DNA of 36,189 bases, from the NCBI GenBank assembly GCA_034431435.1, contig DAOUDG010000017.1, forward strand, positions 1 through 36,189, written 5' to 3'. Positions 25,098-32,587 of the stretch are shown in pieces. The position numbers were made by a program, and so were the translations under genes. Origin of the DNA: JAHCIE01 sp034431435. GTDB taxonomy: Bacteria > Chloroflexota > Anaerolineae > Epilineales > JAHCIE01. Within the stretch, counting starts at the first letter, position 1; each line of letters opens with the position of its first letter. The notes under the pieces are model-generated. The model saw only the letters and a program-made list of their open reading frames with translations. It searched no databases and was not told the origin of the DNA.

Positions 25098-26112
25098 GGG
25101 CCAGCGCCCGCTCAAAGCGGGCCACCCCCGCGCGCAGCGCCTCGGTCGTCGCCCCGCCTAGAATGCCGCCCGCCAGCAGTGGCGCGAGCCGGGCGTAGCA
25201 GGCGGGCCAGTTGGCGCGGGTAGTGGGGCGGCGATACGTCACGCGCGCCGCGTCAGTGTCGATGCCCGCGATGAGGTCGCCGAGGGCGGGGATGCTGGCG
25301 GCGCTGGACGGCGCAGCGTAGGCGTCGGCCAGGAGACGCACCAGCAGCAGGCGATAGTGAGCGTCCTCGAACGGTCCGCCGGCCGCCTGGAACAGCCGAT
25401 ACTCGGATACCACGTGGCTGAAGTGGACAAAGCCGCTCTCCGTCGGGAGGCGGGCAATATGGTCGGGCGGCGTGTTGGCCTGCGGCCAGTAGGTGACGTC
25501 GAAGGTGTGGCGCTCGCCGTTCCAGGCAGCGTCGTGGCCGCGAAAGTCCCACGGGGCGAAACGGCGCGCCCAGGCCACCGCGAAGGCGATCTCCCACGCC
25601 GCTGTAATGTGTCCCAGGCCACGCCTCGCATACCAGGAATCCCAGGCCGGGCTGACACCATAGACGGCCAGGCCACGAGTGGCGCACGTCTCGACGTGCT
25701 GACGCAGGAAGCAGGGGTCGGTGAAGAACAGGTCACTATCGTGCCAGACGGCGTGGGTCGTCGTGACGGCCTCCACCCCCCGCACCCATTGCAGCCAGTT
25801 GATGAGGGCCGCGTCGGCGTAACGCTCGACCATCAGCGCGTCGAAGGTGTCCAACGCTACCCACCGCACCACGCCGGCGCTGGATGTCTGCGCCAGGGGC
25901 GCAACAAGGTCGAGCCACTCGGGCGTCAGGCGGTCGGGGAGGAGGATGGTCTCGTGGCGGCCGGTCGGGTCTTGGCGGCTACAGACATCGAGGGCCAGCC
26001 GCGTCAGGATGGGCAGGTCACCGGGTACGGGCATGAGCAAGGTGTAACCGTCCTGCGGCGGGTCAACCGGTGGCCGCCATGTCATGTAGCGTCTGCGCAG
26101 CAGGGGTGTCAT
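25090..26112 (-). CDS. Putative GT-A-like glycosyltransferase with DxD motif
   Basis: A 340-residue cytoplasmic protein. It opens like an NDP-sugar transferase (YTLLMPVPGDLPILTRLALDVC) and has a DSD motif at Asp125-Asp127 (AVWHDSDLFFTDP), the metal/nucleotide-binding DxD of GT-A enzymes. FVHFSHVVSEYRLFQ near residue 230-245 may hold the acceptor-side residues. No known family name is assigned. ATG 26112 overlaps the upstream stop (ATGA), so translation is probably coupled within the glycosyltransferase run. Confidence 0.72.
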   Translation of the reverse strand: MTPLLRRRYMTWRPPVDPPQDGYTLLMPVPGDLPILTRLALDVCSRQDPTGRHETILLPDRLTPEWLDLVAPLAQTSSAGVVRWVALDTFDALMVERYADAALINWLQWVRGVEAVTTTHAVWHDSDLFFTDPCFLRQHVETCATRGLAVYGVSPAWDSWYARRGLGHITAAWEIAFAVAWARRFAPWDFRGHDAAWNGERHTFDVTYWPQANTPPDHIARLPTESGFVHFSHVVSEYRLFQAAGGPFEDAHYRLLLVRLLADAYAAPSSAASIPALGDLIAGIDTDAARVTYRRPTTRANWPACYARLAPLLAGGILGGATTEALRAGVARFERALARG

Positions 26113-28310
26113 ACGTCCGCCTCTCCCGCCCGCGCGAGGACATCGCGCAGCGCGGCGCGCACCTGGGCCGAGCGGGCCGCCCGCAGTCCCTCACGGGCGT
26201 TGGCCGCCGCCGCCTCGGCATCGCCGGCCAGAAGGTAGCGCCGCGCCACGCCCAGGGCGTACACCGCGCACTGGTCAGCCGCGCGGCGGGTCAGGTCATC
26301 GGCAACGCCGGGCGGCAGGTAGGCGTGGGACGCCTGTATCGAGCGGCGCATGTCGGCCACCTGGCCGCCGGAGCGCAGCAGGCCGTGGGTCAGGGATAGC
26401 GGCCCCTGGAAGAAATGGGCCAGCGGCGTCGGCTCATACCAGACGGGGTAACGGACGGCGATGCGCTTCCACATGTCCCAGTCGAAGGTCGAGCCGACGC
26501 CCGTCGCGAAGCCGCCCAGCGTCTCGAACACATCGCGGCGAAGGGCGGCCGCCGCGAACTGCACGCGGCACGTCAGGAAGATGCGGTCCAGCCAGCCCTG
26601 GATGACGCCAGGCGTCTCCCGTTCCAGCCACGACTCCCATCGAGCGACGCCTGCCTCGTCCAGGCGAATGTGGCGACACACGGCCATGCCCACCTCCGGC
26701 GCGCTTTCGACGCCCGCCCGCAGCGCGGCGTAGAAGCCCGGCGCGACCCAGTCGTCGTCGTGGAGCAGGTGCAACCACCGTCCGCGCGCGCGCTCGACGC
26801 ACACGTTGAAGATGTGCGGGTGGCCGACGTTGCGCGGCAGCGCGGCAAAGGTCACGCGGCCCGCGCCGACGCGGTCGACGATGGCGGCCAGCTCGGCCCG
26901 AAGCCGCGGGGCGGCCCCGTCGTTGACTACTTCGATGTGCATCGCGTCGTCGGCCTGGTCGAGGACGCTGCGTAAGGCGCGCTCCAGATAGGCGGTGCGG
27001 TCGTAGGCGGTCAGTATCACCGACCAGAAGGGGCGTGGCGTGGCGGCGGGCAACGGCGCGATGCGCGGGATATCGAGGCTAACGATCTCGGTGACCGCCA
27101 CGTCGGGAGGGTCGTCAGCGCGGATTATGCCCAGTTCGACCAGCTGGCGGCTATCGCGGTAGCGCACGGAGTGGGACGGGTCGTACAGCGTCAGGTCATC
27201 GTCATCGGCCAGACCACGCGCGTACTCGGCGTACTGCATCGCGCCGCCGAAGTGCTCGCCCCGCGCTACCTCCTGGCGCACGTAGGCCGGGAAGGCGGCC
27301 ATGTACTTGAAATGTAGCAGCGCGCAGCCTCGTTGGCGAATCTGCTCGGCAGGCATGCTCGTCCAGTGCTGGCCGCCGATGAGGACCACGTCGCTGTCGT
27401 AGCGGAGCAAGGCAACCTTGCTGATGACGTAGTCACCGCCCGCGCCGAACACGCGCTGGCGCACGCCACCTACCAGCGTCATCTGATTGCGGTACGGTGT
27501 CCACTCGGCGTAGGCGGCGTGGTAGAAGTGACGGTCGAAGTAGGGGCACACCTGGCGCGGGTCCTGGCCGGGCGCGTAGTGGGTATCGCGGATGGGGCGG
27601 TCGGCATACATGTCGAGCAGCACGCCGTCCAGGGCGCGCTTGCCTGCCCGCTCCAGCGCGGCGCACAGGTCGGGCAGTGGCTGCGCCTCGCACGCGCGAT
27701 AGACCAGCAGTTCGTCGGCGTCAACGATGAGGGTCCAGTGTCCGACGCCGTGGGCGCGCAGGATCGGCTCGAACCAGCCCGCTCCGAAATTGGCGCGGCT
27801 GAAGGCCAGGTCCGAGCGCCAGACGAATACGTCCGGCTGGTCAGCCAGCAGGATGGCGGTCGCATCGGTCGAGGCGTTGTCCACGACCAGGAAGCGCGCT
27901 ACCCCCAGCCGCCGATAGTAATCGAGGAAGAAAGGCAGCCTGACGGCCTCGTTGCGCACGACGACACACGCCAGCACATCGCCGGGCACGATGGTTACGG
28001 GGCGGTCGTCGGCGCGAGTCAGACGGTACTCGCGGAAGACCGCATCGAGGCCCTCGGCGGCGACCAGCGCGTTCGCCAGGCCCTTGTGCAGTTCGGCGGC
28101 GCTGGGGGCGACGGCCAACCCCAGGCGGCACACCGCCACCGCCTCGCTCGCCCCGCCCTGGTCCAGCAAGACCGCCGCCAGCTCGGCGTAGGCAGGCGCG
28201 TAGTCGGGCGTCTCGGCAACGACGCGGCGCAGACTGGCGATGGCCTGGGCGGCCTTGCCCTGCCGCCGCCACACCCGCCCCATCCGCACCTGCACCTCAG
28301 GCGAGGGCAC
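26109..28310 (-). CDS. TPR protein with two GT2-type glycosyltransferase domains
   Basis: A 733-residue multidomain enzyme. Residues 1-95 are TPR-like. A first GT-A domain (about 105-400) has CVVVRNEAVRLPFFLDYYRR, VVDNASTDAT and DADE at 197-200, as in Glyco_tranf_2_4/GT92-like proteins. A second GT2 domain (about 428-680) has SVILTAYDRTAYLERALRSV, HDDDW at 517-521 and a FDWDMW segment in place of the usual acidic base motif. A helical C-terminal tail follows. Two catalytic centres suggest addition of two sugars or two linkages. GTG 28310 has GGGAG about 8 bases upstream. It is the first gene after a 164-base gap, and its stop overlaps the next gene. Confidence 0.87.
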   Translation of the reverse strand: MPSPEVQVRMGRVWRRQGKAAQAIASLRRVVAETPDYAPAYAELAAVLLDQGGASEAVAVCRLGLAVAPSAAELHKGLANALVAAEGLDAVFREYRLTRADDRPVTIVPGDVLACVVVRNEAVRLPFFLDYYRRLGVARFLVVDNASTDATAILLADQPDVFVWRSDLAFSRANFGAGWFEPILRAHGVGHWTLIVDADELLVYRACEAQPLPDLCAALERAGKRALDGVLLDMYADRPIRDTHYAPGQDPRQVCPYFDRHFYHAAYAEWTPYRNQMTLVGGVRQRVFGAGGDYVISKVALLRYDSDVVLIGGQHWTSMPAEQIRQRGCALLHFKYMAAFPAYVRQEVARGEHFGGAMQYAEYARGLADDDDLTLYDPSHSVRYRDSRQLVELGIIRADDPPDVAVTEIVSLDIPRIAPLPAATPRPFWSVILTAYDRTAYLERALRSVLDQADDAMHIEVVNDGAAPRLRAELAAIVDRVGAGRVTFAALPRNVGHPHIFNVCVERARGRWLHLLHDDDWVAPGFYAALRAGVESAPEVGMAVCRHIRLDEAGVARWESWLERETPGVIQGWLDRIFLTCRVQFAAAALRRDVFETLGGFATGVGSTFDWDMWKRIAVRYPVWYEPTPLAHFFQGPLSLTHGLLRSGGQVADMRRSIQASHAYLPPGVADDLTRRAADQCAVYALGVARRYLLAGDAEAAAANAREGLRAARSAQVRAALRDVLARAGEADV

Positions 28311-28423
28311 GCTTAGCTCTCCCTCGTCGTGGGGGGGCCGGTGGGTGGTCGGTGCGGTCTCCTCTCCCCGCGCCGACGAGGGGGCGAAGGAGCCAGAGGA
28401 GGCCAGAACTGGGGTAGGTCATC

Positions 28424-28452
28424 GTCATAATGCTACCTGTCCGTCGCTGAAA
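28424..28452 (-). promoter_or_regulatory. Weak candidate promoter in the 164-base gap between GT genes
   Basis: Minus-strand TTTCAG, 17 bases, then TATGAC (28424-28429). The -10 box is 4 of 6 and the -35 box is poor. The gap 28311-28474 is otherwise GC-rich with purine/pyrimidine runs and no visible gene. It could give the downstream TPR-GT genes a separate start of transcription. Confidence 0.25.
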
Positions 28453-28474
28453 CCAGGCGAGGGAACCAGGCCCT

Positions 28475-29230
28475 TCACCTGGGCGGCGGCGCGGCCCCGA
28501 TGTACTCGCTGATGGGGGGGCGCGCTACCGGGGTTGGGCGGTCCGCCGACCGCGTGCGGTCCAGGTGACGCTTGAACAGGCGCACCAGGCCGCGCTGTGG
28601 GTCAGTGTGGCCGCGCGACAGATTGTCGTCGTGCTGGCGGTAGTACAGGGCGACTTCAGGCAGCACGGCCTTCGTCACCCCCGCCTCCCAGGCGCGAAAG
28701 AACCAGTCGGTGTCCTCGTTCTCCCACAATGCGGCGTCGAAATCGCCGACGCGCTCGAACACGGCACGGCGGTAGACCGCGCTGCCGAGATTGATGAACT
28801 GGTAGGGTTCCGACGCCACCTCGAACACGCGGCCCGGCGCGGTGGGATCCAGTCGCCATTGCTGAATCAGCCCCTGGGCGATGTCGATGCCCGGGTGAGC
28901 CACCAGATACGCGACGTGGCGACGCAGCGTCCCCGGCGGCCACACGTCGTCGGCGTCGAGGAAGGCGATCAGCGCGCCCCGCGCCAGGCGCAGGCCATGA
29001 TTGCGGGCCGCCCCCGGACCTTGCCGCTCCTGCCGCTCGACCCGCACCTCGTCGCTCATTGCGGCCAGTCGGCGTGACGTGTCGTCGGTCGAGCCGTCAT
29101 CGACGACGATAACCTCCAGCGGCGCGTACGCCTGGGCGCGGACACTCGCCAGCGCGTCGGCCAGGAAGCGCTCGCCATTGTGCACCGGGAGGATGACGCT
29201 GACCAGGGGCCAGTCTGCGGGTGCGGTCAC
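28475..29230 (-). CDS. GT2-family glycosyltransferase
   Basis: A 251-residue GT-A enzyme. SVILPVHNGERFLADALASV opens the nucleotide-binding fold, VVDDGSTDDT and LDADDVW (Asp92-Asp94) give the donor and DxD sites, and ENEDTDWFF (Glu172-Asp175) carries the probable catalytic base. A short C-terminal helix contains LFKRHLDRTR, a sequence type shared by the two other GT2 proteins in this operon. The GTG start overlaps the kinase stop (GTGA). It probably adds a sugar to the polysaccharide, or to whatever the PqqD/kinase set modifies; the sequence cannot decide. Confidence 0.9.
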   Translation of the reverse strand: MTAPADWPLVSVILPVHNGERFLADALASVRAQAYAPLEVIVVDDGSTDDTSRRLAAMSDEVRVERQERQGPGAARNHGLRLARGALIAFLDADDVWPPGTLRRHVAYLVAHPGIDIAQGLIQQWRLDPTAPGRVFEVASEPYQFINLGSAVYRRAVFERVGDFDAALWENEDTDWFFRAWEAGVTKAVLPEVALYYRQHDDNLSRGHTDPQRGLVRLFKRHLDRTRSADRPTPVARPPISEYIGAAPPPR

Positions 29231-30339
29231 GGCAGGCTTTCCAGCAGGGCAGTGATGGCGCGGGGGATTTGCTCGGTGTCCGTACCCAGATGCAGGCTGT
29301 AGGCGGGCACGCGCCGCACCAGCCGCGACAGCAGGTGGAAGGCTCGCTGCCCGGTCCCCGACAATTGCAGCAGGGTACTGGGCGCGATGAGGCGAAAGGC
29401 GGTCATGGGCGCGGCCGGTTCCAGCCAGGTGTCGCGCTGGCCTGTCACGTGGGGCAGCAGAATGGCCTGGAGGGGGAAGCCGACGGCGACGCGGTCGGGG
29501 AGATGCTCGTGGAAGTAGAACATCGGCTTCTCGTCAGCCAGCCGGTCGCCATTCGCCAGCCAGGGCCGGATGGTCGGGTAGCGGTTCAGCTCTACCTCCG
29601 CGCGCAGCTTCGACGTGTTGTACAGGCTGTAGGCGTAGGGCGCGGGGTCCAGCGTCACCAGGCTGTAGTCGTCGCCCGCGAAGGCCACGCCCGCCAGACC
29701 GCACGTCAGGCACGTCGACGACTTACCCGCTCCCCCCGCTCCTGCCACCAGCGCCCCGCCCGACACCCGGCCCACCGCACCGGCATGGACGAAGTGCAGG
29801 CCACGACTCTCCGCCCACCAGTTGAGGATGTTCTGCAGCGGGTAGCCCCGCTCGTAGTAGGGCAACGCCGCCGCGTCGTTGACCCAGTACACGGCCGTAT
29901 CGCGCGCGGTGTCCAGCGCGCTCAGGATGTCTGGCCCCAGGTGGAAGGTCGTCCGGATCTGGCGCGAGTCGTAGCCTTTGATTTCGTGACGGCCGTCGAG
30001 CCGCTCGAACCAGCGCAGCCGCAGCAGGTCCACCAGATCGCGCACCAGCAGCGGCAGCTCTGTCCCTGTCGTGACACTGTCCCACAGGTTCACCGTCAGC
30101 GCGGGCGGCGGCCCCGGCGCTAACTCCAGATGGGCGAGAGCGCGGGTCAGCGGCGCAACCAGGCCGGGGCCAGCGAAGCGCAGCTGCACGGGATGGCCGC
30201 CCAGGTGATAGGTATGCTCCTCCACGCCGCCCACCGCCTGCGCCGCCCGGCAAAAGCCGGTGGTGAGGGCGTCGAAGTAGGCACGACGGTCGGCGTCGAG
30301 ATAGGTGGCCTGCTGGCTACTGGGGTCGACTGAGTTCAC
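29227..30339 (-). CDS. HprK-related kinase
   Basis: A 370-residue protein with an HPr kinase-like C-terminal half. LHFVHAGAVG is followed by the P-loop GAGGAGKS (200-207) and AFAGDDYSLV (Asp223-Asp224), the arrangement of HprK and of PEPCK-like kinases. The N-terminal half (1-170) is not the normal HprK N-domain and is not recognised. No HPr or PTS genes are near. HprK-related kinases are known beside PqqD-like proteins in the TIGRFAM-described 'HPr-rel-A' systems and in lasso-peptide clusters, where they phosphorylate a peptide serine. Here the PqqD-like gene is the first of the same operon. GTG 30339 has AGGGA five bases upstream. The substrate is unknown. Confidence 0.85.
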   Translation of the reverse strand: MNSVDPSSQQATYLDADRRAYFDALTTGFCRAAQAVGGVEEHTYHLGGHPVQLRFAGPGLVAPLTRALAHLELAPGPPPALTVNLWDSVTTGTELPLLVRDLVDLLRLRWFERLDGRHEIKGYDSRQIRTTFHLGPDILSALDTARDTAVYWVNDAAALPYYERGYPLQNILNWWAESRGLHFVHAGAVGRVSGGALVAGAGGAGKSSTCLTCGLAGVAFAGDDYSLVTLDPAPYAYSLYNTSKLRAEVELNRYPTIRPWLANGDRLADEKPMFYFHEHLPDRVAVGFPLQAILLPHVTGQRDTWLEPAAPMTAFRLIAPSTLLQLSGTGQRAFHLLSRLVRRVPAYSLHLGTDTEQIPRAITALLESLP

Positions 30340-30396
30340 CTGGTCCCTACAGCGTTGCTTGTGCGCCAGCGGCGCGGCCTATGGTAGCCAGGAGGA

Positions 30397-30417
30397 TCGC
30401 CCCTGAGCACAGGGCGA
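30397..30417 (-). terminator. Weak hairpin after the middle GT2 gene
   Basis: TCGCCC (30397-30402) pairs with GGGCGA (30412-30417) in the 79-base gap between the GT2 stop at 30419 and the kinase start at 30339. A second small stem (GCGCC/GGCGC, 30363-30375) follows. No T-run is present. It may attenuate transcription or only mark a processed junction. Confidence 0.25.
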
Positions 30418-30418
30418 C

Positions 30419-31102
30419 TCACCCGCGCCGCCGGTCGAGCCGCGCCTTCAGCAGGCGCGCGTATTCCGGGGCGGCGTCCCGCGCCGTGAGGCCGGTGTTA
30501 GCGGCGTGGAGCCGCCGCCGCGCCACCACCTGGGGCAGCATCACCGAGCGCAGCCCGTGGTCGACCGACCGGGTGTACCACGCCGCCCACTCGGCCACGC
30601 GCCAGCCGCGCTCGAACGGCCCGATGCGCTCGAAGGCGGCCCGGCGAATGAGCAGCGCCGACGGCAGCAGGCCGGGCTGTGGGTGGTCAGGACAGGACAG
30701 GCGCGCCCTCAGGGAGACGTCCAGGTCAGGGCTAAGGAACTGCTGGACGTGGCCGAACGCGAGGTCGAGCGTCGGGTCGGCGTCCAGCGCGGCCACCTGC
30801 CACCTCAGCTTCTCGCCCACCCACACATCATCCTGGTCGAGGAAGGCCAACAACTCGCCCGTCGCCTCGGCCACACCCCGGTTGCGCGCCGCCCCGGCCC
30901 CCTGGTTGGCCTGGTGAAGCACGCGGGCCTGGGGAGTCGCCCGCCGGGCTACGTCGCCGCTGGCATCCGTCGAGCCGTCGTCGACGACGATGACCTCGAT
31001 GGGGCGATACGACTGGGCCTGTACGCTCGCCAGGGCCTCGGCCAGGTAAGCCGCGCCGTTGTAGACGGGAACGATGACGCTGACCAGGGGCATGTCACTC
31101 AT
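30419..31102 (-). CDS. GT2-family glycosyltransferase with altered catalytic motif
   Basis: A 227-residue paralogue of the flanking GT2 enzymes. SVIVPVYNGAAYLAEALASV and VVDDGSTDAS match the fold, and LDQDDVW (Asp89-Asp91) is the DxD site. Where the two paralogues have E-D-x-D-W, this one has EWAAW (171-175), so the expected base aspartate is replaced by alanine. RRRLHAANTG, the acceptor-side segment, is kept. It may be inactive, slow or of different mechanism. ATG 31102 is used; GGATG lies about 6 bases upstream and the gene overlaps the previous one by 8 bases. The C-terminal LLKARLDRRR matches its paralogues. Confidence 0.86.
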   Translation of the reverse strand: MSDMPLVSVIVPVYNGAAYLAEALASVQAQSYRPIEVIVVDDGSTDASGDVARRATPQARVLHQANQGAGAARNRGVAEATGELLAFLDQDDVWVGEKLRWQVAALDADPTLDLAFGHVQQFLSPDLDVSLRARLSCPDHPQPGLLPSALLIRRAAFERIGPFERGWRVAEWAAWYTRSVDHGLRSVMLPQVVARRRLHAANTGLTARDAAPEYARLLKARLDRRRG

Positions 31103-31838
31103 GGGTCGCATCCGGCGCGGGATGATGGCGCGCCTCGTCGAAGTCGGCCAGCGCGGGCAGTCGACGGCCAAGCGTCCCTGCCGCCCGGCGACGGTCGAGG
31201 GAACGCTTGAGCACGACGGCCAGGCCGTAGCCCGCCGTGTCGGCCTGCCGTGTCATGTTGCCAGCGTGCACCCGATACAGTAACGTCACCGCCACCATCA
31301 CGACCATCCTCACGTCCTGCTCCCGTGCCCGCAAGAACCAATCGTGGTCCTCGCTGAAACGCAGTCCAGCATCGAAGACGCCGACGCGCTCAAACACGGC
31401 GCGGCGAAAGACGCCGCTACCCAGGTGCACGTCGATGACTGGCTCCGTCGCGGGCAGGGGCACGCCGGCCGCGCCGAAGGCCTGTACCCGCCCCAGCGCC
31501 ACCTCCAGCGTTGGGGCCGACTGGAGCCGCGCCACCTGCGCCGCCAGCTTGCCGGCCGGCCACAGGTCGTCGGCGTCCAGGAAGGCGATGAGGTCGCCGC
31601 GCGCCGCGGCCAGGCCGAGGTTGCGCGCGGCGGCCGGTCCCCGGTTTGCCTGGTTCAGCAGGCGCACGCCCTCGGTCCGCGCCGCAACGCCGGCCGAGTC
31701 GTCCGTCGATCCATCATCGATAACGAGAATATCGAGCGCAGGATATGCCTGGGCGCGAATACTCGTCAGCGCCTCGCCGAGAAAGGCCGCACCGTTGTAG
31801 ACAGGCACGATGACGCTGACGAGCGGCGGGACAGCCAT
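31095..31838 (-). CDS. GT2-family glycosyltransferase
   Basis: A 247-residue GT-A enzyme, very similar in layout to the two other GT2 proteins of the operon. Motifs are SVIVPVYNGAAFLGEAL, VIDDGSTDDS, LDADDLW (Asp88-Asp90) and FSEDHDWFLRA (Glu163-Asp166, probable catalytic base). YRVHAGNMTR is the conserved C-terminal substrate segment, and LKRSLDRRR is the shared tail helix. ATG 31838 is supported by GGAGAG with a 6-base spacer. It is the second gene of the operon, 62 bases after the PqqD-like gene. Confidence 0.9.
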   Translation of the reverse strand: MAVPPLVSVIVPVYNGAAFLGEALTSIRAQAYPALDILVIDDGSTDDSAGVAARTEGVRLLNQANRGPAAARNLGLAAARGDLIAFLDADDLWPAGKLAAQVARLQSAPTLEVALGRVQAFGAAGVPLPATEPVIDVHLGSGVFRRAVFERVGVFDAGLRFSEDHDWFLRAREQDVRMVVMVAVTLLYRVHAGNMTRQADTAGYGLAVVLKRSLDRRRAAGTLGRRLPALADFDEARHHPAPDATHE

Positions 31839-31900
31839 GAGCGACGCTCTCCAGGCCAGGCCCTAATAGCCTCGCAGGCCGTCAGGATCTGGCCGCCGTA

Positions 31901-32332
31901 TCACAGCCCCGCTTCTTTGGCGTTGGGCCAGCCTGCCTCATCGACATCGTGGATGGGGTCCAGTAGCAGCAGATCTTCCATGTCGGTGTAGCGGCCCAGG
32001 GTGGGCGGCTGCCACGCGCCGCTCGCCTCGATGCTCACGGGCGCGGCAGTCGTCGGGGCGTCACTGGGCACGATGAGGCCTTCGGCGAGCAGCTCATCGG
32101 CGAAGGCCCGCACGCCTGGCTCGACCTCGGTGGTGGGTTGCCCGTAGTGGGCTGCCACCGCCGCCACGACAGCCGACAGCGGCGTGCCGTGTTCAATCAG
32201 ACTCCAGATAGCCGCGCCCGACTGGTCAACGCTGTAGTAGACTCCCGTGCCGAGATGAACGATGACAGCCTCGCCATCGATAATCTCACTGACGACATTC
32301 GGCGCATTGATGCGATAAGCTGAGGACAACAT
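31901..32332 (-). CDS. PqqD-like (RRE) protein fused to an acidic C-terminal peptide
   Basis: A 143-residue protein. Residues of about 5-90 are a PqqD-like RiPP-recognition domain (VVSEIIDGEAVIVHLGTGVYYSV ..., then GAAIWSLIEHGTPL and ADELLAEGLI). PqqD-type domains bind leader peptides for modification enzymes. After an Ala/Pro/Thr-rich linker (90-105) comes a distinct tail with WQPPTL (107-112), DMEDLLLLDPIHDVDE (117-132) and GWP (134-136). The Trp/Pro/Leu spacing followed by an acidic stretch resembles leader peptides of lasso and kinase-tailored RiPPs, so the tail may be a built-in substrate. ATG 32332 is firmly set by GGAGGTG 8 bases upstream. No pqqABCE genes are present. It is the first gene of the GT2/kinase operon and is divergent from a nucleotidyltransferase gene. 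Confidence 0.85.
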   Translation of the reverse strand: MLSSAYRINAPNVVSEIIDGEAVIVHLGTGVYYSVDQSGAAIWSLIEHGTPLSAVVAAVAAHYGQPTTEVEPGVRAFADELLAEGLIVPSDAPTTAAPVSIEASGAWQPPTLGRYTDMEDLLLLDPIHDVDEAGWPNAKEAGL

Positions 32333-32389
32333 CCAGAGAGCACCTCCAGGAAGAGAGGACGCCAGTATCTGCGGCGTAACGTGCGGACC

Positions 32390-32417
32390 ATTATAGGGAA
32401 AAGCCAGACTCCGGCAA
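32390..32417 (-). promoter_or_regulatory. Sigma-70-like promoter of the PqqD/GT2/kinase operon
   Basis: Minus-strand TTGCCG (32412-32417), a 16-base spacer and a perfect TATAAT (32390-32395). Initiation near 32383 gives a leader of about 50 bases containing GGAGGTG. It lies in the 255-base divergent region 32333-32587; no equally good promoter was found there for the plus-strand nucleotidyltransferase. Confidence 0.65.
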
Positions 32418-32587
32418 AACCTGCAATCTGCCGCTCGAGGCCGCAACCCGCGCGCCTGCCGTGCGTTATTACCATCACACGAGACCTGCGTCATCTCGGC
32501 CTCCCACGTTGCCTGCCTGAGCAGGTCGGTTCGTCATTCCCCAGCGGGTCACCAGGGCGACCGCCGCCCCCTGAGAAGAGGCCCATC

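Noticed and set aside
28311..28474. A small gene or RNA in the gap between GT genes
   Set aside because: No frame with a ribosome site and no strong structure was found; only a weak promoter-like match.
29227..30339. True HPr kinase/phosphorylase of carbon catabolite control
   Set aside because: The N-terminal half differs from HprK, no HPr or PTS genes are nearby, and the gene sits inside a glycosyltransferase operon.
31901..32332. PQQ cofactor synthesis gene pqqD
   Set aside because: No pqqA, B, C or E is present, the neighbours are glycosyltransferases, and the protein has an extra C-terminal tail.
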